A stretch of 64,000 nt of DNA from NCBI RefSeq assembly GCF_015169395.1, contig NZ_CP063458.1:1302001-1366000 (forward strand), read 5' to 3'. The number at the start of each line of letters is the position of its first letter. The first letter of the stretch is position 1. Origin of the DNA: Humisphaera borealis (GTDB lineage: Bacteria > Planctomycetota > Phycisphaerae > Tepidisphaerales > Tepidisphaeraceae). The translations under genes were made by a program, and so were the position numbers. The notes under the pieces were generated by a model. That model saw nothing but the letters and a program-made list of their open reading frames with translations. It was not told the DNA's origin and did not search any database. Shown in pieces: positions 1-9,900 of this stretch.

Positions 1-34
1 CGAAACTCTGCGAACGAACGCACCTCACGTTCGG

Positions 35-79
35 CCCCTCACCCCATCCCTCTCCCCCGAGTACAGGGGAGAGGGGGAA
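35..79. repeat. Palindromic dispersed repeat copy (ccctctcccc hairpin)
   Basis: A 10-bp perfect stem (48-57 with 66-75) encloses CGAGTACA, with C-rich and G-rich flanks. The pattern resembles the pair at 23015-23054 and 23163-23203 (C-rich arm, GTAC-containing loop, G-rich arm), so it is probably a relative of that family. It ends about 10 bases before the first gene. Confidence 0.6.
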
Positions 80-87
80 GAAACCAA

Positions 88-900
88 ATGCCTGAAAACC
101 TCTTCGATCTCTCTGGTGAAGTAGCCGTCGTCATCGGCGCGACCGGCGTTCTCGGTGGTGCCCTTGCGGAGGGCCTCGCAGCCGCCGGCGCTTCGGTCGC
201 CGTCCTCGGCCGCAGCGCCGAGCGCGGCCAGGCCTGCGTCGATCGCATCACCAAGGCCGGTGGCGAGGCGTCGTTCTACGCGGCCGATGCCGTCAGTGCC
301 GAGAGCCTGGCCGATGCCCACCGTCAGATCGAAGCGACCCTCGGCCCGCCGACGATTCTCGTCAACGCCGCCGGCGGCAACGACCCGAAGGTGACTGTGA
401 CTGCCGAGCGCGCGTTCGAGACGATCGCCGCCGCCGACTGGCGGAGCGCGTTCGACCTGAACCTGGTCGGTGGCGCCCTGCTTCCCTGCCAAGAGTTCGG
501 GCCGGCGATGGTGAAGCGCGGTAAGGGGAGCATCATCAACATTGCCAGCGTGTCGGCCCATCTGCCACTCAGCCGGGTCGTCGCCTACTCGTCAGCCAAG
601 GCCGCGGTGCTGAGCCTGACGCAGTTCCTGGCCCGCGAATGGGCAACCAAAGGTGTTCGCGTGAACAGCCTGACGCCCGGCTTCTTCCCCGCCGAGCAGA
701 ACCGCGCCCTGCTTTACAATCCCGACGGCAGCCCCACGCCGCGGGCGCAGCAGATCCTCGGCCACACACCAATGGCCCGTTTCGGGACATCGCAGGAACT
801 GATCGGCGCCGCGGTCTTCCTGGCGAGCGCGAAGGCGGCGAGCTTCGTGACGGGGATCGATCTGCGCGTCGATGGTGGCTTCCTGGCGCAGACGATCTAG
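88..900 (+). CDS. SDR family oxidoreductase
   Basis: A 270-residue classical short-chain dehydrogenase/reductase. The N-terminal nucleotide-binding motif GATGVLGG lies at about residues 17-24, NAAGG at 93-97, a serine in the NIASVSAH strand at about 154-156, and the catalytic Y167-x3-K171 in AYSSAK. The C-terminal DGGF segment is typical of the fold. Full length for the family. The best family match by eye is the D-mannonate oxidoreductase / gluconate 5-dehydrogenase type (sugar-acid metabolism), but the substrate cannot be read from the sequence. It stands alone; the next gene belongs to a different functional group. Confidence 0.9.
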   Translation: MPENLFDLSGEVAVVIGATGVLGGALAEGLAAAGASVAVLGRSAERGQACVDRITKAGGEASFYAADAVSAESLADAHRQIEATLGPPTILVNAAGGNDPKVTVTAERAFETIAAADWRSAFDLNLVGGALLPCQEFGPAMVKRGKGSIINIASVSAHLPLSRVVAYSSAKAAVLSLTQFLAREWATKGVRVNSLTPGFFPAEQNRALLYNPDGSPTPRAQQILGHTPMARFGTSQELIGAAVFLASAKAASFVTGIDLRVDGGFLAQTI

Positions 901-1092
901 CCAGAGCCGTTCGCCTGACGTGCAAGTCGCGGTTCACCGCTACCGGATGGCGGAACCTTACGCAGCAGGTGTGGTCCGAACGGCCCTGTTTGCATTCAGC
1001 AATTGGCCTTGGGCGCTCCCCGGTCTATGATCGTTCGCGACGCCTGAGCCCGGCTTGGGTTGCCGGTCGGCGTTCGCGATTCGGAGTCATGG

Positions 1093-1752
1093 ATGCAGCA
1101 AGCCCAACTATCCGATCCCGATCCGCCACCCTCTCTTGAGACACCACCGTCAGCCGAAACGGCGCTGGTCCTTCGCCTGCAAGCCGGCGACGACTCGGCC
1201 TACGCCGAACTGGTGTCCACCTACGGCGGCCGTCTGCTGGCCGTCGCCCGGCGCATCATGAAGACCGAGGCCGACGCCGAGGACGCCCTTCAGGAGGCGT
1301 TTCTGTCGGCGTTCAAAGCGATCGATAAATTTGACGGCCGTTCGTCGCTTGGCACCTGGCTTCATCGCATCACGGTGAACGCCGCCCTGATGCGCAAACG
1401 CTGGCACAAGGCCCGGCCTGAGACGTCGATCGAGGCTCTGCTGCCGACTTTCAACAACGGTCACCACACCCAGCACCCGCAGGAGTGGACCGCTGTCACA
1501 GATGGCGCGTCCAGCCGCATCGAAGACGCCGAGGTGCTTTGGTCGGCGATCGACCGGCTTCCGCCGGAATTTCGCGAAGTGCTCGTGCTTCGGGAGATCG
1601 AAGGCATGGATTCCAAGGCGGTCGCGGCGACGCTGGGGATCAGCGATGCGCTGGTCCGTCAGCGGCTGCACCGTAGTCGCCAGGCGCTGGTGAGACTGCT
1701 GGAACCGGTCATGGCGCAGGAACAAGGCGCCGCCGCCGGAGGTCACGTATGA
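1093..1752 (+). CDS. ECF-type RNA polymerase sigma factor
   Basis: A 219-residue sigma-70 family protein of the extracytoplasmic-function class. Region 2 is visible as DAEDALQEAFLSAFKAI followed by SSLGTWLHRITVN. Region 4 is the C-terminal helix-turn-helix around LPPEFREVLVLREIEGMDS and VAATLGISDALVRQRLHR. I chose ATG 1093 because GGAG at 1083-1086 is correctly spaced; an in-frame TTG at 1060 would add 11 residues without such a site. The stop overlaps the next start (ATGA), so it is translationally coupled to the zinc-finger protein that follows, the usual sigma/anti-sigma arrangement. The regulon is unknown; the neighbouring peroxidase and thioredoxin suggest redox stress, which is inference. 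Confidence 0.92.
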   Translation: MQQAQLSDPDPPPSLETPPSAETALVLRLQAGDDSAYAELVSTYGGRLLAVARRIMKTEADAEDALQEAFLSAFKAIDKFDGRSSLGTWLHRITVNAALMRKRWHKARPETSIEALLPTFNNGHHTQHPQEWTAVTDGASSRIEDAEVLWSAIDRLPPEFREVLVLREIEGMDSKAVAATLGISDALVRQRLHRSRQALVRLLEPVMAQEQGAAAGGHV

Positions 1753-2057
1753 GCGACACGCCCAAAACACCTTCGCCGAATCCGACCTGTTCTCAGTCCG
1801 GCGGTCCCGTTTCGTGCCGGGATTGCGCCGATTTCCTGATGGACTACCTGGACGGGCTGCTTCCTGAATCCGAGCGGCTGAAGTTCGACGCACACCTGGC
1901 CCTCTGTCGGGACTGCAGGGTGTACATGGAGAACTACCGCAAAACGGTGGAAGCGACGTGCCGCTGCCCCGAAGCAAAGGCACACTGTCAAACCCCGGAA
2001 ATGAACCTTCCCGCCCGCCTGGTTCAGGCGATCCTGGCGGCTCGACGAAGCCAGTAA
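1749..2057 (+). CDS. Zinc-binding anti-sigma factor (zf-HC2 type)
   Basis: A 102-residue soluble protein with the ZAS signature: C26, then H49-x3-C53-x2-C56, within DCADFLMDYLDG...FDAHLALCRDC. There are further cysteines at 14, 23, 71, 73 and 80. No membrane segment is present, so it would act in the cytoplasm by holding the preceding ECF sigma factor. Zinc-bound cysteines in this family can be redox-sensitive, which would fit the adjacent AhpD-like and thioredoxin genes. It overlaps the sigma gene by four bases, and a strong terminator follows. Confidence 0.85.
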   Translation: MSDTPKTPSPNPTCSQSGGPVSCRDCADFLMDYLDGLLPESERLKFDAHLALCRDCRVYMENYRKTVEATCRCPEAKAHCQTPEMNLPARLVQAILAARRSQ

Positions 2058-2106
2058 TCAGCGGCGGATCGGAAGACGAATCCGAAGATTGGTAAGAATT
2101 GTGACC

Positions 2107-2144
2107 GGCCGGCGCGGAAGATTCCGTCGCCGGCCTCTTCTTTT
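2107..2144 (+). terminator. Intrinsic terminator after the sigma/anti-sigma pair
   Basis: Two stacked perfect stems (2107-2114 with 2128-2135, and 2115-2119 with 2122-2126; only T2127 unpaired) are followed by TCTTCTTTT. It ends the sigma/anti-sigma transcript. Confidence 0.8.
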
Positions 2145-2325
2145 GGTGACACCTCGGTGTTGTCCAGTGCCTTCTGGATTGTTGTCACGTTCACCAGTTC
2201 GCTCGCATCTCACATGGCGGGCAACGAAGCAGAAATAACCGTTACTCGGACGATTTCGAAACCAGTCACCGCGGGTGTTCCGCTGGCGGCCACGGTGATC
2301 GTTCGTCATCTACCGGAGAACTCCC

Positions 2326-2880
2326 ATGTCACGCCTTCCCATTCAGGATTTACAGTCCACCACGGGCCCGAACAAGCAGATCTACGACGCCTTGCAGAAG
2401 ATGCTGGGCACCGTTCCCAACATGGCCAGGGTGATGGGCAATTCCCCGGCCGTTCTGCAGGCCTGGGCGCAATTCAACGGCACGCTCGGCTCGGCGAAGC
2501 TTCCGGCCAAAACCCGCGAGCAGATCGCGCTGTTGACCGCCGAAAACAACGCCTGCGACTATTGCCTATCCGCGCATACGGCGATCGGAAAGCTCGTGGG
2601 GCTCAAGCAGGACGAGATCGATGCCGCCCGCGACGGACTCTCCGGCGATGCCAGAACCAGCGCGTCTCTGGCGTTCGCACAGGCGGTGATCGATAGCAAG
2701 GGTGGCGTATCGGACGACGACTTTGCCGCTGCAAAGGAAGCCGGATTGTCCGACGCCGAACTCGCCGAAGTCGTCGCGGCAGTGGCACTCAACGTATTCA
2801 CCAACTATTTCAACCGGGCGTTCGGTGTGGACGTGGACTTCCCAGCAGTGCACGCACGTAAGGCGGCCCTGGCGGTGTAA
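2326..2880 (+). CDS. Carboxymuconolactone decarboxylase / AhpD-like peroxidase
   Basis: A 184-residue all-helical protein of the AhpD-like family. The core motif is E73 followed by C77-DY-C80 and H84 in NNACDYCLSAHTAIG, the redox-active CxxC plus proton-relay histidine used to reduce peroxides or peroxiredoxins. Helices of the CMD fold fill the rest. GGAG at 2315-2318 supports the ATG. A thioredoxin gene lies about 100 bases downstream on the same strand and may supply reducing equivalents. The exact electron partner is not shown by the sequence. Confidence 0.88.
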   Translation: MSRLPIQDLQSTTGPNKQIYDALQKMLGTVPNMARVMGNSPAVLQAWAQFNGTLGSAKLPAKTREQIALLTAENNACDYCLSAHTAIGKLVGLKQDEIDAARDGLSGDARTSASLAFAQAVIDSKGGVSDDDFAAAKEAGLSDAELAEVVAAVALNVFTNYFNRAFGVDVDFPAVHARKAALAV

Positions 2881-2984
2881 ACCGGCGAAATCTCCGTAAT
2901 GCCAGGCGCGCCCTGCGACGGGCCGAACGAAGCATGTCACGCCGCGGACGGCAACGGCATCAAAGCTGTAGAAAGGTAATCATC

Positions 2985-3335
2985 ATGAACACTGCAACTA
3001 CGGACATCGGAACCACGCTTCATCTGACCGAGAGCGACTTTGACACCACCCTGGCATCGACGGATAAGCCGGTGCTGGTGGACTTCTGGGCCGAGTGGTG
3101 CCCGCCCTGCCGGGCCCTGGGCCCCACGATCGACCGCGTCGCCCGAGAGCAATCCGGTCAGACAGTCGTCGCCAAAGTGGACATCGACGAGTCGCAGGCG
3201 CTAGTGGCGCGGTTCCAGGTCAATTCCATCCCGACGCTGATCGTTTTCAAGAACGGTCAGGTCGTCGATCGGATGGTCGGCCTGCAGCCCCACGGCGAAA
3301 TCGTGAAGCGGCTCGCCAAGGCCGCGTCGAAGTAA
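2985..3335 (+). CDS. Thioredoxin
   Basis: A 116-residue single-domain thioredoxin without a signal peptide. The active site is WCPPC (C39, C42), a variant of the usual WCGPC. Buried D33, cis-proline P83 in SIPT and the C-terminal FKNGQVVDRMVG strand all fit the fold. I chose ATG 2985, preceded by GAAAGG (2971-2976); the frame is open upstream to 2934 but with no good start site. It probably works with the upstream AhpD-like peroxidase. A terminator follows at 3353. Confidence 0.93.
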   Translation: MNTATTDIGTTLHLTESDFDTTLASTDKPVLVDFWAEWCPPCRALGPTIDRVAREQSGQTVVAKVDIDESQALVARFQVNSIPTLIVFKNGQVVDRMVGLQPHGEIVKRLAKAASK

Positions 3336-3352
3336 TGCCCGATAAATCGCAG

Positions 3353-3397
3353 TCCCGGCGAGAGCGGCTTCGGCCTGCTTTCGCCGGGATTGTTGTT
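3353..3397 (+). terminator. Intrinsic terminator after thioredoxin
   Basis: A 9-bp stem TCCCGGCGA (3353-3361) / TCGCCGGGA (3381-3389) with further inner pairing (AGC/GCT), followed by TTGTTGTTT. Confidence 0.7.
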
Positions 3398-3438
3398 TAC
3401 TTGACCCCGGTCGCGCGTTGCCGATAGAGTGCTAACGC

Positions 3439-3906
3439 GTGATCTATTCGTCGCTCCAACGCCTGCTCGCCGGGACACTCGTGGTCCTGCTGACCGTTGC
3501 CTCGGCCGCCCCGGGCGGCAGGTCGCTGGTGCTCTGTGTGGCCGGCGGGGATCACAGCCACGTCTTTATCGCGTCCGAAGCCGCGCAGTCGATTTCCCAC
3601 GTGCACGATCACGGTGACGACTGCGACCACGCCCTGCCGGTCGGCGATGCTCCGGCCGACGCCTGCTGCGACGGCGTTGCCGACGATTGCCATCGCCACG
3701 ACTGCATCGATATCGCCCTGCCGGGTGGCGACTTCCAGAGCCAGGCTCGCAAGTCGTCGGCCCAGACGGACGTCGGCCTGCCTGCGTTCATCGCGTCAAT
3801 CGCGTTTGTCAGTATCCAGCAGCCGCCGCGTCTGCCGGACACGCTCGATCCCGCTTGCATCGGCTCGCCTCCCCACCTTCTTCGCAGCGTTGTTCTCGTC
3901 ATCTAG
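3439..3906 (+). CDS. Exported His/Cys/Asp-rich protein upstream of a metal efflux operon
   Basis: A 155-residue protein starting at GTG 3439. Residues 5-25 form a hydrophobic signal segment. The centre is dense in potential metal ligands: DHSH, HVHDHGDDCDH, DACCD and DDCHRHDC. No named domain is recognised. Small His-rich exported proteins often sit at the head of CzcCBA-type operons, and this one lies about 130 bases before the CzcC-like gene, so a periplasmic metal-binding or sensing role is a reasonable inference. The C-terminal 50 residues are unremarkable. Confidence 0.65.
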   Translation: MIYSSLQRLLAGTLVVLLTVASAAPGGRSLVLCVAGGDHSHVFIASEAAQSISHVHDHGDDCDHALPVGDAPADACCDGVADDCHRHDCIDIALPGGDFQSQARKSSAQTDVGLPAFIASIAFVSIQQPPRLPDTLDPACIGSPPHLLRSVVLVI

Positions 3907-4036
3907 AGCGTCATCGCGCCCTTCCGTTCGTTTTTCCATCAAAGCCGTAACGCAATTCTGGTTCTGAACGCGCTCTTGTGTCGTTCGACGCCCTGTCAGG
4001 CAGTTCGAAGCGACTGCATCCGCGCACGGACATTTC

Positions 4037-5410
4037 ATGAGATACGTTGCATTTCTGACGGCGGCCTTGCTGGCCGGCTGTCAGTCCTACAGACCCACTC
4101 CGCTGGATCTGGCTGCGCACGGCGCGGCGTGGCAATCACGCGACCCTGCGTCGCCGGACGTCGCGGCGTATGCGCGAGAACTCGCCTCCGCGCGCGCCGC
4201 CGAACCCGCTTTCGATCCGGCCGACGGGTTTTCTTTGAACGAGGCGCACGTTGTCGCGCTCTACTTCAATCCCGATGTCCGCGCCGCCCGCCTGAAGGCG
4301 CGCGTCCCGGCAGCGTCGGCAGCCGAGGCCGGCCGCTGGCAGGACCCGACCCTGCGCATCGACGCCGAACGCATCATCCAGAGCGTGTCGCACCCATGGG
4401 TCATCGGCGGCATGCTGGAACTGACGCTGCCCCTGTCGGGAACGCCGGGCTTGGAGCGGGCGAAAAGTCTCGCCCAGGCCGACGCAGCCTGGACCACCGC
4501 CCTTCTCGAAGAACAGCGTGTTCTCACCGACCTCGACAAGGCCTGGCTGGAGCTGCACCAACTGCAACGGCGTTCGGAACTCATTGATGGGTTCGTCAAA
4601 GACCTCGACGTCTTCGTGAAGCAGGCCGAGCAGTTGCAGAAAGCCGGCGAAATGAGCCCGCTGGAGGCTGGTCTTCTCAAGATCGAGCGCGCTCGCAAGC
4701 AGGCTGAACTGCGTTCGCTCGTCGCCCGGCGAACAGAACAGGAGATCGGCGTCAAATCGCTGATGGGATTGACCCCCGAAGCGGCCGTACAGCTCTTGCC
4801 CTCGTTGCCCGCCGCATTCGCTGATTCGGGAACGACCGCACAAGAACGGCGTGAACGGCTGGTGGCGTTGCATCCCAAACTCCTGCACGCCCGCCAGCAG
4901 TACGCCGTTGCCGAGCGATCACTCGAACTGGAGATCCGCCGGCAGTACCCCGACCTGACGCTCGGCGGCGGGTTCGGCCGCGATGAGGGCACGAGCCGAA
5001 TCCTGGGCGGGCTGGGGATTCCAATTCCGATCTTCAACGCCAACCGCCAGGCGATCGCCGAGGCGACCGCCGAGCGCAATGCCGCCCGGGCGGCCGCGGA
5101 GGCCGAGTACGAAAACCTGATCGCGGCCCTTGCTCGGGCCGAAGCCGCGCTGGCGGCTTCAGACGTTCACCGGCAAGTCCTCGAGCGCGACGTCGCCCCG
5201 CTGATCGACCAGCAACTGCAATCGGCCCGCGACCTGGGCCGGCTCGGCAACATCAACCCCGTGGCGATCTTCGAATCGCTGGTGATCGCCCACGACACTC
5301 GGCTGGAAATCCTCGATGCCGTCGGCACACGAGCCGCGGCAGTCAATCAAATCAATGCATTGCTGCGTCCAGTACCGGGCGTCGAGATGCAGATGCGGGA
5401 GAAACAATGA
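4037..5410 (+). CDS. TolC-family outer membrane efflux protein (CzcC-like)
   Basis: A 457-residue outer-membrane factor. It starts with a lipoprotein signal ending in lipobox LLAGC (C15). Long alpha-helical coiled regions rich in Ala, Glu, Arg and Leu form the periplasmic barrel, with the two internally similar halves typical of TolC/CzcC. LEIRRQYPDLTLGGGFG and LGIPIPIFNANRQAIAEA are characteristic of CzcC relatives. It forms the outer-membrane channel of the tripartite pump encoded with the next two genes; its stop overlaps the next start (ATGA). Confidence 0.9.
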   Translation: MRYVAFLTAALLAGCQSYRPTPLDLAAHGAAWQSRDPASPDVAAYARELASARAAEPAFDPADGFSLNEAHVVALYFNPDVRAARLKARVPAASAAEAGRWQDPTLRIDAERIIQSVSHPWVIGGMLELTLPLSGTPGLERAKSLAQADAAWTTALLEEQRVLTDLDKAWLELHQLQRRSELIDGFVKDLDVFVKQAEQLQKAGEMSPLEAGLLKIERARKQAELRSLVARRTEQEIGVKSLMGLTPEAAVQLLPSLPAAFADSGTTAQERRERLVALHPKLLHARQQYAVAERSLELEIRRQYPDLTLGGGFGRDEGTSRILGGLGIPIPIFNANRQAIAEATAERNAARAAAEAEYENLIAALARAEAALAASDVHRQVLERDVAPLIDQQLQSARDLGRLGNINPVAIFESLVIAHDTRLEILDAVGTRAAAVNQINALLRPVPGVEMQMREKQ

Positions 5411-6879
5411 CCAAACGGAAACATGCAATGTCTGTAACGCATCGCGTCCTTCGGTATGCAGCAGTTTCTTTTGTCCCGGTTCTGTCGCTGACAGCTGGAT
5501 GCAAAGACAAGGCCGTCTCCGTCGACTTGAAGGGCACTTCACGTGATGCACCGCCAACGATTACCAATCGGATAGACGTCCCCGAGGCCGTCCGTCGAAA
5601 CCTAGGTATCACTTTCGCGAAGGTCGAACGCCGGCAGGTCGTTGGGACGATCCGTGTGCCCGGGCAGTTCGAACTGCTCCCGTCAGCAAGACGGGAGTAC
5701 CGGACGGTACTACCCGCGCGTGTCGAACTGCTTGTCAAGCAATATGACCGCGTCGAACCCGGCCAGATGCTTGCCCGCCTCGACTCACCCGAGTGGCGGC
5801 GCGTGCAGCATGAAGCAGTTGAGGCCGAAGGCGAAATCAAGACTGCCGAAGCCCGGGTGGATGTCGCCGAGGCAACCGCGGCGGAGAATGAGCGGGCGGT
5901 GGCGTTGCTTCGGCAGCGCACGAACGCGCTGGCCGAAGCGAATGCGTCGCGTGCCGATCTGACTGCGGAACTGGCACTGGCCGAGAGCAAGTCGGCCCGG
6001 CTGGCAGCCGAGGTACGCGCCTCAAAGGTTGCGGTTTCCGAAGCACACGAGCATTACGCGTCCCGGCTTCGCGTGCTTGCCGCGGTCGTGAATCTGCCAA
6101 AGGAAGACCTGCTTCGTCCGTCCAGCGCACCCATGACGCGACCCGCCGCAGTACCTGGATCCGGCGGCAATCTCGGCAGTTCCAATTCGACCGTCGACGC
6201 CGTCGGAGAACCGCTCTGGCGCACGATCAACTTGATCGAAGTCCGAGCCAGCGCAGCGGGTGTGGTCGAATCCACTTCCGTCACCAATGGCGGCTGGATC
6301 GAGACCGCCGGATTGGTGCTGACCGTCACAGATCCATCGCAACTTCGTTTTCGTGCCTCGGCATTGCAATCCGATCTAGGTGCGCTGAAGGACGGCGCTA
6401 CCGTCGCGATCGTCCCCCCCCGTGCGATTCGCGCCAGCGCCAACGACTCTGTGCCCGCCGAACTGGCGATCGGACTTGAGGCGACCGCGGGCAACCGCAC
6501 GGTCGATGTGCTGCTTTCGCCCAAGAGGCCTGTGCCATGGGCGAAGCCCGGCGTGTCCGCGTTTGCCGAGATCAGCATCGACAGAGCCGCAGAACCCGAT
6601 TTGGCGATTCCTGTCGCCGCGGTGGTGCAGGACGAACTGGTCAAGATCTATTTCCGTCGTGATCCGACCAATCCGGACAAGGTCATCCGCGTAGCGGGAG
6701 ATTTCGGTGCATCGGACGGGCGATGGGTCTCAGTCCTAAGCGGCTTGAAGGCCGGCGACGAAGTCGTGGTGGACGGTATCTACGAGCTAAAACTGACTGG
6801 TTCCGGCAAAACCGGTGGTGCCGACGGTCACTTCCATGCCGACGGAACCTGGCACCCCAATGGAACGCCTGAAAAGTGA
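5407..6879 (+). CDS. RND efflux periplasmic adaptor (CzcB-like membrane-fusion protein)
   Basis: A 490-residue adaptor. It starts with a lipoprotein signal whose lipobox LTAGC gives C32 (C25 if ATG 5428 is used). A barrel-sandwich/lipoyl segment follows (VLPARVELLVKQYDRVEPGQMLARLDSPEW), then an alpha-hairpin of long helices (about 140-230), the second lipoyl half (LIEVRASAAGVVESTSVTNGGWIE) and a beta-barrel region. The C-terminal tail is His-containing (GGADGHFHADGTWHPNG), often seen in metal-pump adaptors. It links the CzcC-like channel to the CzcA-like pump. Confidence 0.9.
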   Translation: MTKRKHAMSVTHRVLRYAAVSFVPVLSLTAGCKDKAVSVDLKGTSRDAPPTITNRIDVPEAVRRNLGITFAKVERRQVVGTIRVPGQFELLPSARREYRTVLPARVELLVKQYDRVEPGQMLARLDSPEWRRVQHEAVEAEGEIKTAEARVDVAEATAAENERAVALLRQRTNALAEANASRADLTAELALAESKSARLAAEVRASKVAVSEAHEHYASRLRVLAAVVNLPKEDLLRPSSAPMTRPAAVPGSGGNLGSSNSTVDAVGEPLWRTINLIEVRASAAGVVESTSVTNGGWIETAGLVLTVTDPSQLRFRASALQSDLGALKDGATVAIVPPRAIRASANDSVPAELAIGLEATAGNRTVDVLLSPKRPVPWAKPGVSAFAEISIDRAAEPDLAIPVAAVVQDELVKIYFRRDPTNPDKVIRVAGDFGASDGRWVSVLSGLKAGDEVVVDGIYELKLTGSGKTGGADGHFHADGTWHPNGTPEK

Positions 6880-6953
6880 GGCACGTCGCCTCGCGTCCTT
6901 CGTCCAACGGGTGCGATACCCGACAATTCTGCTTCGCATGAAGGCTGTGTCCA

Positions 6954-9900
6954 ATGCTCAAGCGACTGATCGCATTTTCTATTCAAAACGCGCTGCTCGT
7001 GCTACTGGCGGCGGTTGCCGTACTGGGTCTGGGCGTCTATCAGCTTCAGCATATGCCGGTGGACGTCTTCCCCGAACTGAACGCGCCCACGGTCATCATC
7101 CTGACGGAAGCGGGCGGGCTTTCGGCAGATGAAGTGGAGCAGTACGTCACGTTTCCCATTGAATCGGGGTTAAATGGTCTGAGCGGCGTCCGCCGAGTTC
7201 GCAGCGGCAGCGCGATCAGTCTTTCCGTTGTCTATGTCGAGTTTGACTGGGGCACCGACATCTATCGCGCCAGGCAGCAGGTGGGAGAGCGGCTGGTCGC
7301 CGCCGAAGAACGGCTTCCGAAGAACGTCCACGTCGAGATCGCGCCGATTACGGGCATTACCGGCGAGATCATGCTGCTCTCTCTCGCTGCAACGAAGCCT
7401 TCGGTCACGGACACCGATCTTCGCGCCCACGCGGAGTACGATCTGACCAACCGCCTGCAATCGGTGCCAGGGGTGGCGATGGTCGTTTCCATCGGCGGAG
7501 AGTTGCCGGAGTATCAGGTCAATGTGCGACAGGACGAATTGCGGCTCTATGGGCTGACGACCGACGACGTTGTCGCGGCCGCCCGCAAGGCCCATAGCGC
7601 CGACAGCGCGGGCTACCTCCCGAATGTCGGCGGCTTGGAATTGCCCGTGCGCCAGTCGGCCCGCGTACGGTCCGTGGATGACATCAAGGCGACCATCGTC
7701 AAGTATCATCAGGGTAAGCCGGTCACCATCGGACAGGTCGCCGAAGTGGTCATGGCCGGCGCACCCAAGCGAGGTACGGCGTCTGAAGGTGGCCGGCCGG
7801 CGGTGGTACTAAGCGTTCAGAAATCGCCCGGCGCGAACACGCTTCAACTGACGGCCGACATCGACAAGGCGCTTGATGCCGCCGAGGCCGGGGTGCCCGA
7901 CGGCATGCAGTTGAATCGGTTCGTCATGCGACAGGCGAACTTCATCAATATCTCGCTTCAGAACGTGCTTCACGTGCTCCGCGATGCCGCAATCCTCGTG
8001 ACGATTGTCGTGATCCTGTTTCTGCTGAACATACGGACTGCGATCATCACCCTTACCGCTTTGCCACTTTCGCTGGCGGTTGCACTTCTGGCGTTGTCAG
8101 CACTGGGCCTCAGTATCAACGTCATGACGCTCGGCGGTCTGGCCGTTGCCATTGGCGAACTAGTCGATGACGCGATTATTGACGTCGAAAACGTCTTCAG
8201 ACGGCTGCGCGAGAATGCGGCGCTGCCCGAACTACAGCGCAAGTCCTTCACCCGTGTCATCTTTGACGCCAGCAATGAGATTCGATCGGCAGTGGTGTTC
8301 GCGACGGTCATCATCGTGATCGTGTTTATTCCACTCTTGTTCCTTCAGGGAATCGAAGGCCGGTTTTTCCGCCCGCTGGGCATTGCCTACATCACGTCGA
8401 TCCTCGCATCCCTTGTCGTCGCGCTGACCGTTACGCCGGCGATGTGCCGTTACCTCTTGCGCGGCAAACTGGCCCGGCACGCAGACAGGGAAGGATTTCT
8501 CGTTCGTTGGCTGAAGGCGGCTTATGCCCCTACGCTTCGCGCGGTCCTCGGTGCCAGATGGCTTGTTCTGGGGGTCGCGGTCGTCATGACGGGGCTGAGT
8601 TTGTGGCTCGCCAACACTTTCGGCACGGAGTTCCTGCCCCGATTCAATGAGGGCACGATCACCGTGTTCCTTACCGCGCCACCGGGAACAAGCCTTGTCG
8701 AAAGCAATCGTCTCGCGGCGGCGGTGGATGTGCAGATGATGCAGGTGCCGGGTGTCCGCAGTGTGGTCCGACGAACCGGCCGGGCCGAACGTGATGCTCA
8801 CGCCGAACCGCCGAATCGCAGCGAAATTGAACTGTCGCTGAATCCCGGTGTTCGCCGGCAGGACGTGCTTCCTGAACTCGACAAAGTCCTGGCACGCATT
8901 CCGGGAATCGGCGCAGAAACCGGTCAGCCGATGGAGCACCGGCTCAGTCATATCCTGTCCGGAACCCCGGCGGCGATCGCCATCAGCGTGTACGGCGAAG
9001 ATCTGCCTAAGCTTCGACAGGCCGCTGCCGAGGTAGAACAGGCACTACGAGCCATTCCCGGGACTCGTGACGTCACCGGCAATCGCGAGGCGACGGTCAT
9101 CTCGCTTCCCATCAAGTACCGCCACGAGGATCTGGCCCGTTACGGATTAACGCCGGCAGAAGCGGCCTCCCAGGTGAAACAGGCTCTGGCGGGAGAGATC
9201 GTCGCCGAAGTCAACGATGGATTCCGCCGCTATGACCTGACCGTCAGGCTGCACCCCGACGAGCGGCGCGGCGTCGAGGACGTGGGGCAACTGATCCTGC
9301 ACGGACAGGGCGGAGCGCTGGTCCGCCTGAATGAGGTCGCGGATTTGGGACGTGAACACGCGCCGATGGGCATCACCCGGGAAAACGCGCGTCGAAAGGC
9401 GGTCATCTCGACCAATGTCGCCGACGGCTACAACCTGGGGCACCTGGTGGAGCAGGTGAAGGCGAAGGTCGATCCGATCGTCGCTCGATACGGATATGCC
9501 ATCGTCTACGGGGGGCAATTCGAAGCGCAACAGTCGGCAGCTCGCACGATCTATTTGATGGGTGCTGGCGTGCTCGTTGTCATCCTCGTATTGCTGTACA
9601 TCGCGCTGGGCACGTTCCGGGCGGCGCTGTTGGTGATGGTCAATCTTCCGTTGGCGCTGGTGGGTGGCGTCGTTGCGGTCTACCTTACGGAATCGCGGAG
9701 TATCCTGGGCAACACCCTGGCTTTGTTCGGCGGCGGCGACGCCCGCTACCAGGCACCGGTCATCTCGATCGCGAGCATGGTCGGCTTTGTGACGCTGTTC
9801 GGCATCGCGGTGCGAAACGGCATCCTGATGGTAGACCACTACCGAAATCTGCAGCGCGAGGGCAAGTCGGTTCACGATTCCATCGTACAGGGTTCCATGG

